From contig CM074137.1 in NCBI GenBank assembly GCA_037178625.1, positions 1,984,001 through 2,048,000 on the forward strand: a stretch of 64,000 nt of DNA, given 5' to 3'. Below are positions 1 to 11,126 of the stretch, in pieces (positions within the stretch are counted from its first letter, which is position 1; each line of letters begins with the position of its first letter). The stretch is from Skeletonema tropicum (taxonomy: Eukaryota; Bacillariophyta; Thalassiosirophyceae; Thalassiosirales; Thalassiosiraceae). The notes below the pieces were generated by a model, which saw only the letters and a list, made by a program, of their open reading frames with translations, searched no databases and was not told where the DNA came from. A program made the position numbers and the translations under genes.

Positions 1-327
1 AACTTTTCCGTCATTGTCGTATACCAGATCGAACCCAATTCTACTAAGTACACTGCACCACCAACAAGTCCATGACAAGTGAGTCCATGACCATGACAAT
101 TAAGTTTATAATGACAAGTGTACGACAATTCTGACATGCACGACAATGGAGCTTCTAGTAAGTAATAGAGTATGATATTAAGAGAAAGAGAGTAGAAAAT
201 CCTGCAGGTATGATACACCCTAGATCTGTTAGTTTAGCAACGGAGATGAGAGAGAGAGAAGATGAAAAGCCGCTAGTGTGGCAAGAGAGGGCATTGAGCC
301 AGAGAATGAAGCGGTCGTCAAAGAGTC
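1..327. other. 3' flank of the OTU-transposase gene
   Basis: No credible gene is seen. Between about 70 and 160 the sequence repeats short motifs of the form RYGACAA (for example atgacaagtg, acgacaattc, acgacaatgg) about six times. This is the side downstream of the minus-strand transposase-like exon, so the motifs could be subterminal binding sites of the element. That is an inference; no matching inverted repeat was found on the other side. Confidence 0.3.
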
Positions 328-3300
328 TTACTTTGTCGTATGCTTGTCAGAAAATTTCTTAATGACTCTTGTCCAGTCATTGTCCAGTGGAGCTTTCCGC
401 TCGCCTGCAAGCCAGTTCTTGAAAGTTGTCTCACTCATAAAGGAGCTATCAGTTTCATCTGCAAATTTCCTCATCACTCTATACTTGGATATTCTCACAT
501 TGTCTTTGTATTCAACTTCTCCATTATCTCGGGCAATCCTGAGAGCTCGGTGCATCATGTCATTCCACTGATCAAGCATACCTTTGACTGAGCGAGGCGC
601 ACCCTTCCATACCATGTCGTCCGAATCATCATCTTTCTTTGGGTGTCCCTTTTTCTGACGTTTCAATCGCCTCGACTTTAGAAGGGCCTCTGATTTCTTG
701 ATTTGCATCGCAAATAATCTCCCTTCTTCGATGGAGTCATTGTATCTTCGATGAACCATGGATGGTATGTCTCCAAAATCTTCTGCGACTGTGCTCACCC
801 CATGCTTTTCACAGCAAAATGTACCTTCTAGACTTTGATTGTTGTTGAATATACGTGCATCCATAGCCTTTTCGGCAACACTGATGGGCTGCTGTGACCA
901 CAATGCAGAACGGCTCATCCACTCTAATAATAGGTATCTCGCAGCAGTTGGAGAGTACAGTGGGTTACGCAACTTGCCACACATGTGTGGCAAATCTACT
1001 TCCACAGAGAAGCTTCCGTATTTTCTTGGTGACACGTGTACTGTGTTGTCCGCCTCTCTTCTGTAACAGTAATAGACCAAACAAATTTTTACCTTGCCTT
1101 TCTTTGCACTACTGTCGATTGATTCCAGATATGTCACTCCAAAATTGATATCCTGCTTCATTCCATCGATAACAGTACGAGTGTCAAGGTGGCTGTTAAA
1201 AATGATACGCTTGCCTTCCCTTGCATTATCCAGCTCCCTCTGAATACAAGAATCCATTTCTTCATCTGTTGGAATCAGCATCTTCTCCATCTCTTCTGTT
1301 GCAACTGTATTCATTTTTGCAGCAACTGTTTCTGCCAGTTGTGTTTCATGATGAGCGTGCACTTCAGAGTTCATATCAAACAAAGGACATTGTATATACT
1401 CTGATTCAAATAGCGCAACAAAGATGCTTAGTCGCACAATCAGCTCGGACATGCTGCCTATTGCCGTCATTTCATTCGCAATAAGTAAAAAGATCTGGTC
1501 GAAAGCTTCAGAGTGAATCCGGAACTCGATGGGTTTATTTGTCTTGTTCTTTCTGTAGCTACTCACAGCCCGGTGCACATGTGATTTGCACTGCTTGATA
1601 ATGCAGGGACTGTGTGCAAGTATCCGACTGTATGTGATCTTTGACACTCTTTTCACATCAAAGTCATCTTTGGCGTCCAATATGAGGGAATCATGGCGAC
1701 GCAAAATGTAGTTAAAAATGTTGTTGTACAATTGGCCTGTTGCAACATGATGATTGCTGCGAAATCCCTCTAGACATCCATGTGCTAATTCCAGTGCACA
1801 ATCCATCTTCACTACAGACGGAATAGGGTCGATACCATCTCCAGCGCCAGGATATGATTCGGTGACTGTCATTGTATCTTTCCTTACTTGTATAATCCAT
1901 GCAGAGAAGTCTGATGTCTTGTTGCTCGGAGATGCCCGCTCAGCAACTCTTACAGGGTGAAACAAATTGTCGCCGTAATTTCCGGCATCTTCTTCCTGTA
2001 GGAGGCACTCAGATGCTTGAATTGTCATGAGAGTATGCTGAATTTTACCATCAAAACTTGAGTTGGGGACATTGAGCAAATTGCCCGTAGCATCAATGCC
2101 CATAACAAGCCGCTTTTCTGAAGCTAAAAGAGCAGCTACCAATAACATATTTCGTCCATGAAGATGTATATTGAATGTTGGATATACTTCAAATGTTTGA
2201 AGTATCCCAGGGATAGCAATGCAATGATCACCATTGGCTTTGCGCATTTCGAGGTCTTGCTCCCGTGTATTCTCTGCTGCATAACGAATATTTTCGTAGT
2301 TTGGAACATCTGGACGTATCCCCTTCCTCTTCTTTTCCAGCTGTTTTGCCTCATATCTGAGGTTGTATATTGTCTTCACATCTGTTACCTCCCCGCTGGT
2401 ATTGTTACAGCTGAGCTTGGTACGGCACATCTTTCCTATGAGATGTTTCGTCATCTCTTTCGGTTTCTTCTTAGATTGAAACACCTATGCAGATACAAAT
2501 AAAGAGATAAGAACAAAAGGAACAATATTCTTATGGATTAGAATGAACTCTTACACGGCAGCCAAGGCCAAATTCAAAATAAGTCAACTGACCTCGTCCC
2601 TTCTCCTCTTTCTTGCACGCCCTTTGAGAATGCCATGACTATCTCGTGAATGATGGAAACATCTACCTGTGAATTTGACCCTGAATTTGATGAGGGTCGT
2701 TGTTGATGAACTGCTCTGGGAAAATTTGAGTAATTCAGCATAATCAAGTCCGCCTACGTATTCGGTAGTGCAGAAATACTGTCTCTCCTTCTTCCTGTAG
2801 TCTGAACCTGTACAGCATCCTTTCCAAAGAGCAATGAAAGGATGAGAAGGTCGCTTTCCTCTCCTACCTTGTTGCTGAGAAGGAACTTTCAAAACGTGGA
2901 CTCGAAGCTTGCAGATATCATTGCTCCAATATGCAATGAAGCAGTGTCTACCTCCATTTGGAGGTGATGAGTAGTGGACAACAGTTCGCCTCCAGAAATG
3001 ACACAAGACAAGAATGACTGCATTCCCATTCCAAAAATTTGGTCCCACAGGCCTGTTAAAGTCTGTATTTGCATTCCAAATCCTGTCCAAGAACTCTGCT
3101 TTGACGTTCGATGTCCTACGGTCAGTTTCAATCCAAGTGCATCTGTCGTGGTCAGAGAAAGCTACGTCTCTAATCTTATGATTGGACGAAACAAATAGAC
3201 TCTGATTAGCTTCCAAGTGTCGACGTATTCTTTCCCTCCAAGAGCTCATAAAGTTGTTACTCAAATTCTCAAAGTGTGCTAATCTAGCACTTGCACCATC

Positions 3301-3744
3301 ATCACCAAAACCTTGACCGAACAAATACAAGGGCTCCACTGCATAATCATAAAGACCAGCCATAAAAGCACGATGAAGACAATGACCATCACCTGCAACA
3401 TTGATAATCACACCAACATCTTCCACGGTATCAACATCATTCAGACCATGCTCAACAACAAACAGATCTGTTAAATGTTGTCTAACATTAGGCCTCAGCA
3501 ACGCAACGTCCTCGTCTGATTCATCATCAGAGTTAAGATTGTAAATCATGACTCTTCCATCACCATGATCAAGAGGACCACCATTTATGACCTCATTTCT
3601 GAACTCAGTTCTAAACTCTAGAACCTGGAGCATGACTCTAGATCTTTCAGCACTAACCATGAATCTAACCTGAAAATCAACATCATCACCTCTGACCAAG
3701 TTGATGAAAGGATCAGGCGCCTCAGCCTCAGCCTCTTTGGCCAT
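328..3744 (-). CDS. OTU cysteine protease-transposase fusion, two exons
   Basis: Exon 1 (3744..2593, 384 codons) carries an OTU-like peptidase core: the Asp-Gly-His-Cys nucleophile motif at residues 119-122 is followed by Trp-rich segments and a late His-Tyr. Exon 2 (2484..328, 718 residues) contains an Asp-Ala-Thr-Gly motif (about residue 515 of the joined protein) and a Lys-Met-Asp-Cys-Ala segment about 97 residues later. This spacing resembles the first two acidic positions of MULE-like DDE transposases. A basic Lys/Arg stretch lies near the C-terminus. The 108-bp gap 2592..2485 reads GTCAGT...TGCATAG on the minus strand, and removing it joins Glu to Val in frame, giving about 1102 residues. 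Exon 2 has no ATG at its start, which supports splicing. OTU proteases are known passengers of several transposon classes. Function and superfamily are inferred; the OTU call is the firmer one. Confidence 0.7.
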
Positions 3745-3764
3745 TTTATCAAGAAGTATCTAGA

Positions 3765-5790
3765 TGACCAGCAATATCGACTGAGAGCTTCTCTGTGATG
3801 TCCCTCTGCGTGTAGAAGCGCAATTGTGCAGCAAACAAGCCAAACAGCAGCGATGTACTAAGTGATGCGGCACTCTTTCTCCCTGCTAGATCTGTAACTC
3901 ACTAGACGCCTCCTCTAAAATAGGCCTCGATGAAAAGTGGTATGAGCGATATAGTACACACACCAATAAGTCCAATATTGACTAAGAGCTTCTCTGTGAT
4001 GTCCCTCTGCGTGTAGAAGCGCAATTGTGCAGCAAACAAGCCGAACAGCAGCGATGTACTAAGCGATGCGGCAGACTTTCTCCCTGCTAGATCTGTAACT
4101 CTAGACGCCTCCTACGAAATAGGCCTCGATGAAAAGTGGTATGAGCGATGTAGTACACACACCAATAAGTCCAATATCGACTGAGAGCTTCTCTGTGATG
4201 TCCCTCTGCGTGTAGAAGCGCAATTGTGCAGCAAACAAGCCGAACAGCAGCGATGTACTAAGTGATGCGGCAGTCTAGCAGCGATGTACTAAGCGATGCG
4301 GCAGTCTTTCTCCCTGCTAAATCTGTAACTCTAGACGCCTCCTACGAAATAGGCCTCGATGAAAAGTGGTATGAGCGATGTAGTACACACACCAATAAGT
4401 CCAATATCGACTGAGAGCTTCTCTGTGATGTCCCTCTGCGTGTAGAAGCGCAATTGTGCAGCAAACAAGCCAAACAGCAGCGATGTACTAAGTGATGCGG
4501 CAGTCTTTCTCCCTGCTAGATCTGTAACTCTCTAGACGCCTCCTATGAAACAAACCTCGATGAAAAGTGGTATGAGCGATGTAGTACACACACCAATAAG
4601 TCCAATATCGACTGAGAGCTTCTCTGTGATGTCCCTCTGCGTGTAGAAGCGCAATTGTGCAGCAAACAAGCCGAACAGCAGCGATGTACTAAGTGATGCG
4701 GCAGTCTTTCTCCCTGCTAAATCTGTAACTCTAGACGCCTCCTACGAAATAGGCCTCGATGAAAAGTGGTATGAGCGATGTAGTACACACACCAATAAGT
4801 CCAATATCGACTGAGAGCTTCTCTGTGATGTCCCTCTGCGTGTAGAAGCGCAATTGTGCAGCAAACAAGCCGAACAGCAGCGATGTACTAAGTGATGCGG
4901 CAGTCTAGCAGCGATGTACTAAGCGATGCGGCAGTCTTTCTCCCTGCTAAATCTGTAACTCTAGACGCCTCCTACGAAATAGGCCTCGATGAAAAGTGGT
5001 ATGAGCGATGTAGTACACACACCAATAAGTCCAATATTGACTGAGAGCTTCTCTGTGATGTCCCTCTGCGTGTAGAAGCGCAATTGTGCAGCAAACAAGC
5101 CAAACAGCAGCGATGTACTAAGTGATGCGGCAGTCTTTCTCCCTGCTAGATCTGTAACTCTCTAGACGCCTCCTATGAAACAAACCTCGATGAAAAGTGG
5201 TATGAGCGATGTAGTACACACACCAATAAGTCCAATATCGACTGAGAGCTTCTCTGTGATGTCCCTCTGCGTGTAGAAGCGCAATTGTGCAGCAAACAAG
5301 CCGAACAGCAGCGATGTACTAAGTGATGCGGCAGTCTTTCTCCCTGCTAAATCTGTAACTCTAGACGCCTCCTATGAAATAGGCCTCGATGAAAAGTGGT
5401 ATGAGCGATGTAGTACACACACCAATAAGTCCAATATCGACTGAGAGCTTCTCTGTGATGTCCCTCTGGGTGTAGAAGCGCAATTGTGCAGCAAACAAGC
5501 CGAACAGCAGCGATGTACTAAGCGATGCGGCAGTCTTTCTCCCTGCTAGATCTGTAGACCTTCTTTTGAGATCAGATCTAGACGCCTCCTATGAAACAAA
5601 CCTCGATGAAAAGTGGTATGAGCGATGTAGTACACACACCAATAAGTCCAATATCGACTGAGAGCTTCTCTGTGATGTCCCTCTGCGTGTAGAAGCGCAA
5701 TTGTGCAGCAAACAAGCCGAACAGCAGCGATGTACTAAGTGATGCGGCAGTCTTTCTCCCTGCTAGATCTGTAGACCTTCTTTTGAGATC
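3765..5790. repeat. Satellite array, ~200-bp monomers with 630-bp higher order
   Basis: Ten head-to-tail copies of a unit containing gagagcttctctgtgatgtc begin at 3782, 3983, 4182, 4412, 4613, 4812, 5042, 5243, 5442 and 5659. Successive spacings are 201, 199, 230, 201, 199, 230, 201, 199 and 217 bp, so three monomers form a 630-bp higher-order unit. The 230-bp monomers contain an extra internal copy of about 31 bp (tagcagcgatgtactaagcg). The last two copies share an insertion around agaccttcttttgagatca (about 5556 and 5771). The array ends about 20 bp before the start codon of the OTU exon, so its monomers occupy the promoter/5' region of that gene. I see no long reading frame in it. Confidence 0.95.
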
Positions 5791-5913
5791 AAATTTGATA
5801 GATAGTGTTGTAAATGTGAAAATGTGCTAGATAGAAATATCTTTTGCTTTGTTGTTGTGAAGATCTTATACTATATCTTATTCATTGGCTGTGATTAAGT
5901 CTTTCGGCAAGTC

Positions 5914-6131
5914 AATAAAAGATGCTGGGAAGGTTACAAGTGGAAGATTATAAGTTGCCAATAATATAAATTGCTGGAATAAAAGGTGCTCAAAAAACTT
6001 AATAACTAGTGTAATAATTGACTAAATTAAAGTTATCCCTAAATTTATAAAAGATGCGGAATGAGGAATAAAAGATGCTGCAGCTCAATAAAAAGTGCTG
6101 AGAATAAAAAAGTTTCACAATAAAAAATGCT
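5914..6131 (+). repeat. Cluster of AATAAAAGATGCTG-like motifs
   Basis: A 14-base motif is repeated with small changes in AT-rich DNA: 5914-5927, 5978-5990, 6046-6059, 6067-6080, 6087-6100 and 6119-6131. Spacing is irregular, so this is not a microsatellite. It lies between the satellite array and the MFS pseudogene. It may be a protein-binding cluster or the subterminal region of the adjacent mobile element; this is inference. The rest of 5791-6378 holds nothing I recognise. Confidence 0.6.
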
Positions 6132-6378
6132 ATCTAGTAAACGGTGTCGTCATCGTGCCTATCTTCTAGCCTTCAAACAATCTTGGTAGTTTGAAGGGAA
6201 AGGGTGTGTAAAACGGATTGGATGCTCAGCTGTATTCTGGCCAGACAGTCTCGCCAGTCAAGTTGAACCATGCATGGCAGTACATTGAGAACATCATCTG
6301 CCAACTGCCAATCCCCTCGTTTCAATAGTACTTTGTACTAGCGATTAAAGTCATAATAAGTCCAGAGAACGAGCAAGA

Positions 6379-8060
6379 ATGTGCAAACAAGCGGGTCAAT
6401 CAATAACTGCTGGTGACGTCGTCGCTGATCAGGATAATGACACTACAAATACTAACAAAGATGATGCATTGACATTGACAGAAAAGGCCAAGATCCATCT
6501 GTTGGTCTACTACTTGCCTTTCTTCTATGGAGCGATCATGAGGCTTCCATAATCTTTCGTGGGAAGAAATCGGTTATTTCGTTGGATCCTACCAAGCTGC
6601 TCGAGTTGTGGTCAGCTTCACGACTATCTTTGTTCCCAGGTTATCCCACTTTGTCTGTACTAGTCTCGGTTTAGTCGGTAGTATCTTTGTACTTGTGCAG
6701 AGAGTAATGATGATAAGATAACATTCTTACTAGGGACCATTGCCACTGGATTTAGCGAAACACTCTCTTCGTCGCAGATGTTTCTGAAGAAGACATCTTC
6801 CATCAACAAAGATATTGATATTGATCTTATTTCACGTAAGATCAAGGTTCAATATGCTGCAGGTGAGATAGAATGATATAGGATATTCATATGTTATGAG
6901 TTTGAACTTTTGAACGTTCATTACTGTTTGCAATGCTCTCCTGTGTGTGCACCATAATCAAGTCATGTTTGGAGTTACTTTTGCCTTCCTCTTGGGAGGA
7001 ATCGACTACGATGCCGACGGAATTGACGGCATTGCCATCTTCGGGATTATCATGAGTGTATGTGAGCTCCTCTCTCTTGTAGTTTACTTGCTACTTGATA
7101 CCTTCTATCCCGACGCTCCTTCATTGGCATTGGACGTGAAATCATCCAATATTGATTATGATGACGCGTCATCTCCTTCCACTTCAAGCACCGACGACGA
7201 CGACGACAACGACTGTGAAGAAAGCAGCGATATCGAGAGTCCATTCGACAATATACAGTTCAGTGAAAATGAGATCAAGCAAGCTTTGAACTCCTTCAGT
7301 ACCTCAGCAATTGGAGCGAATTATATCAATTATATCTTTCTAATCACCTTCGGAGTGGAATCCATCACAATCGGATACAACCTAGCCATATCACCAGTAT
7401 TCATTCTTGAAGAGTTTGACAAGAGCGCTACAATCATTGGAATTACTCTCGCTGCCGGTGCTGCTACAGGAACTTTCTTCAGTGTCTACGTCACTCTTTC
7501 AAAGAAGGGTGAATCATTATTGAAGTCATACTTCCCGTCGCCGTATGATCTCTTTGCTGCTCTTGCAGGCATATCTATTTCTGTGCTCATTGCAGCTATC
7601 CCTTTCTTTCCTGTGTATTTCGTTGGGATTCTGCTTCTTATGGCCTTCAATGACATGGATGCCGTCATTTTGAATGAAATTCAAGGCACTATCTCCACTT
7701 AAAAATCCTACAGCTCCATTGGCCCAATGGGCCAGTGCGTTAGGAGAAGTTTCAATGTTGTAACTGCAATCACAGGCCCGGTACTGTTTGGGGTATTCTC
7801 GCAATTACCATACATTGCTGAAGGTATATAGTGTGACGGGAGTTTGGTTGGTGATTTTAGTTTTCGTGATCACGAGACGTATGAAGATGAAGAAGAGCTA
7901 TGCTAAGCTTGAATTGGATTCAAGCTTGTCTAGCAATTTTTGGGATCAATTCAGTAAGATGAGTTTCTCTCAGAGAGAGATCATCAAGAGGCAGCATAAG
8001 AAAGGAATTCTTGTAGGCCAGGATAACGGAGTTGAGGTGGAAACATGCGATGATACATAG
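6379..8060 (+). pseudogene. MFS-type membrane transporter, frameshifted
   Basis: Translation gives pieces of one multi-pass transporter in different frames. ATG at 6379 opens an acidic N-terminus followed by a first hydrophobic helix (LVYYLPFFYGAIM), then a stop at 6550. The next helices (ARVVVSFTTIFVPRLSHFV) are in frame +2, and the frame returns near 6690. An intron fits at 6863..6962 (CAG/GTGAG...AAG) and joins to the long segment ending at 7702, which holds about five further helices and an acidic loop (DDDDDND). After 7702 two more one-base shifts are needed to read the conserved-looking AQWASALGEV and ITGPVLFGVFSQLP segments, and a last helix (GVWLVILVFVITRR) precedes the tail ending at 8060. 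The substrate is unknown. It is a decayed gene, or a live gene damaged by assembly indels. Confidence 0.65.
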
Positions 8061-8105
8061 CAACCGGACCGCAGATTCAGGATTCAGACATTTTTTAGTG
8101 AGAAT

Positions 8106-8199
8106 TGCTGATCATATGCGAAAGTCGTACCACTGAGCCACTAGACGAGCCACTAGACGTCTAGTGGCTCAGTGGTACGACTTTCGCATATGATCAGCA
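8106..8199. repeat. Perfect 42-bp inverted repeat, 10-bp spacer
   Basis: Arms 8106-8147 and 8158-8199 are perfect reverse complements around the spacer agccactaga. The right arm contains TGGCTCAGTGG, which matches the eukaryotic tRNA A-box consensus TGGCNNAGTGG. No B box or tRNA cloverleaf follows. It could be a foldback mobile sequence, a transcribed hairpin, or the convergent end between the MFS locus and the methyltransferase gene. Confidence 0.9.
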
Positions 8200-8426
8200 A
8201 GAATATTGATACTTTCTAATCCACAGGAAAAGATCACAATTGCACATGTTTTCTTCTTGCCTCCTGCCTATCAGAATCACCCTAAAATAATATTGCAAGG
8301 ATGCATTAACTTGCATGTAGCCAACATTTTACTTCTGCAATGAACTTTTTTGATTAATTGCATTTTGAATCAACTTTACTGCGTTCTCCGAGAAGTAAGT
8401 ACATATTCGACCGCTCGTTTCTGGAC

Positions 8427-11126
8427 TCAATCTTCTTCCATCGGCCTCTCTTCTTCATTATTAGTTGATTTCCTTGTGGTCATGGCTTCCTTCTCCTTCT
8501 GCCGATCACAATGGTATGATCGGTATGGCTCCCATGGAAACGAATACTCGCATCCTTCGTATGTTTTCAACAAGTCGCCTGCGAACAAATCAACCAATCC
8601 CTCTAGTAAAGCTTCAATGACACAGATGTTAAATCCCATTCCAATCAAGTGTTTGCTGTATTGTTCCTCCTTGAAAAATTCAAGTTTCTTCTTATTCTCT
8701 ATCGGGGTAGCAATGCCAATCTCAAAGTAAGGCTCTTCTCCGTATTTAGGGTAATGCTGCAATTTGAGTTTCTTCCGCAAGTGCCAATATCGTCGATCCA
8801 TGAAGTCTCTGTAGGTTTTTCCAACAGCACTTGTCTCCGGCTTTAGAATTGCACTTATCGTGATCTCATTGAATATCTTTTTGAGAGGGCCACTCACATA
8901 GTTTGGTGGAAGCCCCATCATTTTCTCTCGCTCGCCGACAGAGTAACTTTCTAGATTGATTTTAGTCTGTCCTTTGATTTTAGTTTGTCCTGTCGAATAC
9001 TTCAGCATACGGTCATCGTCTATTTTCGTCAGAGAAGCGAGGAATGTATTTGCCTTCACCGTGAGGTGTGCACTGCCATCATACGTAAGCCTCTCCACTA
9101 ATCCATAGCCAGGATCAAGGATATCATCGTAGTCAGCACTTACTTCCGATGCTACGTTGGTATACTTTTCAGTGTTTCCCAGTGGAATCTAAACTGATGT
9201 GTGAGTAATCATTAGACACAAGAACGACTAGACAAAAAAGAAAGTATAACTCACATTGCACCAGTAAAAGCGGCTCCTCTTACACGGCGAGTAATCTTTA
9301 GCATCCAGACGAATCGGCACGAGGTCACCATAGCACTTGCTGATATCATCGAAGTCTTTGAATACAACATTCTCGGATAAGAACAACACGCCATGCTTCA
9401 TCCCACGTTTCTTTTGTATACTGTTCAGCTTTGAAATCAGTTTTCCTACGTTTGGCAGATATTGTGCATTTGCACACGATGCGTCTCTATTTGCATTCAA
9501 ACCACTGTAGTTGGCACAAGGTGCCCCAGCCAAAACTAGATCGAAAGGACCATAATCGGCAACCAACTTTGCAACACGGTCATCATCGGGCTCGCTGCGT
9601 TCGCCGTATACTTCCTCGAAGGTATCGATGTAAACATGCCTGATTCCGTCTCTCTGGTGATTGAATTGGCAAACTTCATTGGCGATCGGATCATGATCGC
9701 AGTGAACAATAGTGTGAAGGGGGATTCTCAGCTTCTTCAGAGCCAGTGTGCCACCTCCAATGCCACTAAACAGCTCCAACACGCGCAATGGACTTATTTG
9801 CGTGCCTCTTCGCTGTTGAAAATTTTTACAATGAGTAGCATACACCGGGCAGTTATAAATCTTGGAATCTTCAGCTGCCAAATATTCTTCATTTGCAACC
9901 CTGATCTCTTCCCTCTTCGCAGTTGCGTATTTCTGTTTGATCAGTTCTAACGGGCACTCTTGTCTATTCTCTTTCTTTATATCATATATTAAGCCCTTCT
10001 CCCTGCTAAGTTGCATCGGTGATTTGAAGGTATTTACATCTCCTCTCTCGTTATGACAGCATCCTCGGTGAAAGAGATTAATGTTGCCTAGTTCAGCACT
10101 GTTGACACAGCTGTAAAGCAAGGCGCTTAATGAATTGCTGCAAGTACAGTTCTGACAGCAAAATGCTAGTCTTCCACCGTCTTCCACCACTTCGCTTTCC
10201 ACTTCATCTTGTTCCGCACGAGACGACGTGTCCAGACCGATAGCGTCCCTCGCAGTATCAACCTCACGAGCAACTTCCTCACCTAAGGGCACATCATCAT
10301 CATCGAGAACGTGGTAAGTTCCCTCCTCCAGATGTTCCCATTCTGTATCTCCGTCATCATACTCGACGTAGTACTTGTTAGTGTCTGAATCATATTTCGT
10401 TACGGTCCCCTCGTAATGTTTGTCGTCACCGGGCCAATAAATAGCAAGACGCACTCCCGGCTTCAAATCGACCTTATTTGTTTCAGAGTTCTCACTGACT
10501 TTTTCCAGCTCAGCTCCCCCACCACCCCCAGCTCCAACATTGACATTATTTGATGTCTTTGTGGCTCCTTCCGGTGGCGGCTTGGCGGCGGCACTTCCCG
10601 CCTGCTTTATCTGTTCACCGTCACCCCCTTCTAATAGGCTTCGATCCATTGATGAATTGGAAGAAAGCTGATTCTCTTCGTCGGTACTTTCATCGGATCC
10701 AGATGATGTATTATCAGTTGCATTTCCTCTGTTTGCAACCATCCCAGCATTGCCTGTAGAAGCAACATCACTAATACTTTGACATCCATCATCCCCTCCT
10801 CTTTGTTTTTCTCGTTCCAACTCCCTCCGTAGCGCTGCAATTTCCCTGTCTCGTTCTTCCAATTGAATCTTGAGACCTCTATTTTCTATCAGAAGTTGGT
10901 TTAACAACTTCGTATGTTGCTCACTGATTCCTACTGCGGGAGAATCAGTTGAATGCATTATTGCGGTATTTTGTGTCGTCTGTTGATATGATGACGCACT
11001 TGCATCATCACTTCGTTTACGCTTGCGACCGCCATTGTCATCGTCGACGGGGCTACTGCTGTCATCAAAAAGACAGTGATATGATATGAAGTTGTTATTT
11101 TCTTTGATATTATTGGACCGATCCAT
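8427..11126 (-). CDS. DNMT3-like DNA (cytosine-5) methyltransferase
   Basis: Two exons, 11126..9255 and 9188..8427, are joined across a 66-bp intron (GTGAGT...TTTAG) and give 877 residues. The N-terminus is Ser/Asp-rich with a short leucine-rich coiled coil. A Tudor/Agenet-like segment (RLAIYWPGDDKHYEG, residues about 223-275) and a Cys cluster (about 323-357, CCQNCTC...CC) come before the catalytic domain. That domain shows motif I FSGIGGG (453-459), the catalytic Pro-Cys (APCANYS, 535-541), ENV (585-587) and RLDAKDYS...RSRFYWCN, which resembles the DNMT3 signature DAKEVS...RARYFWGN. Exon 2 supplies MMGLPPNY and the final motif X-like LIGMGF. The expected role is nuclear CpG methylation. The start is the ATG at 11126; a longer in-frame opening begins only with GTG. 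The assignment as a C5 methyltransferase is firm, and DNMT3 class is likely. Confidence 0.88.

Noticed and set aside
3765..5790. Centromeric satellite
   Set aside because: Diatom centromeres are reported to be low-GC without satellite; this array is of moderate GC and abuts a mobile-element gene.
8158..8230. tRNA gene at the A-box-like sequence
   Set aside because: No B box (GGTTCRANNCC) downstream, and the anticodon and T arms do not pair.
9431..10840. Plus-strand frames across the methyltransferase gene
   Set aside because: They are antisense to a well-supported catalytic exon and have no motif of their own.
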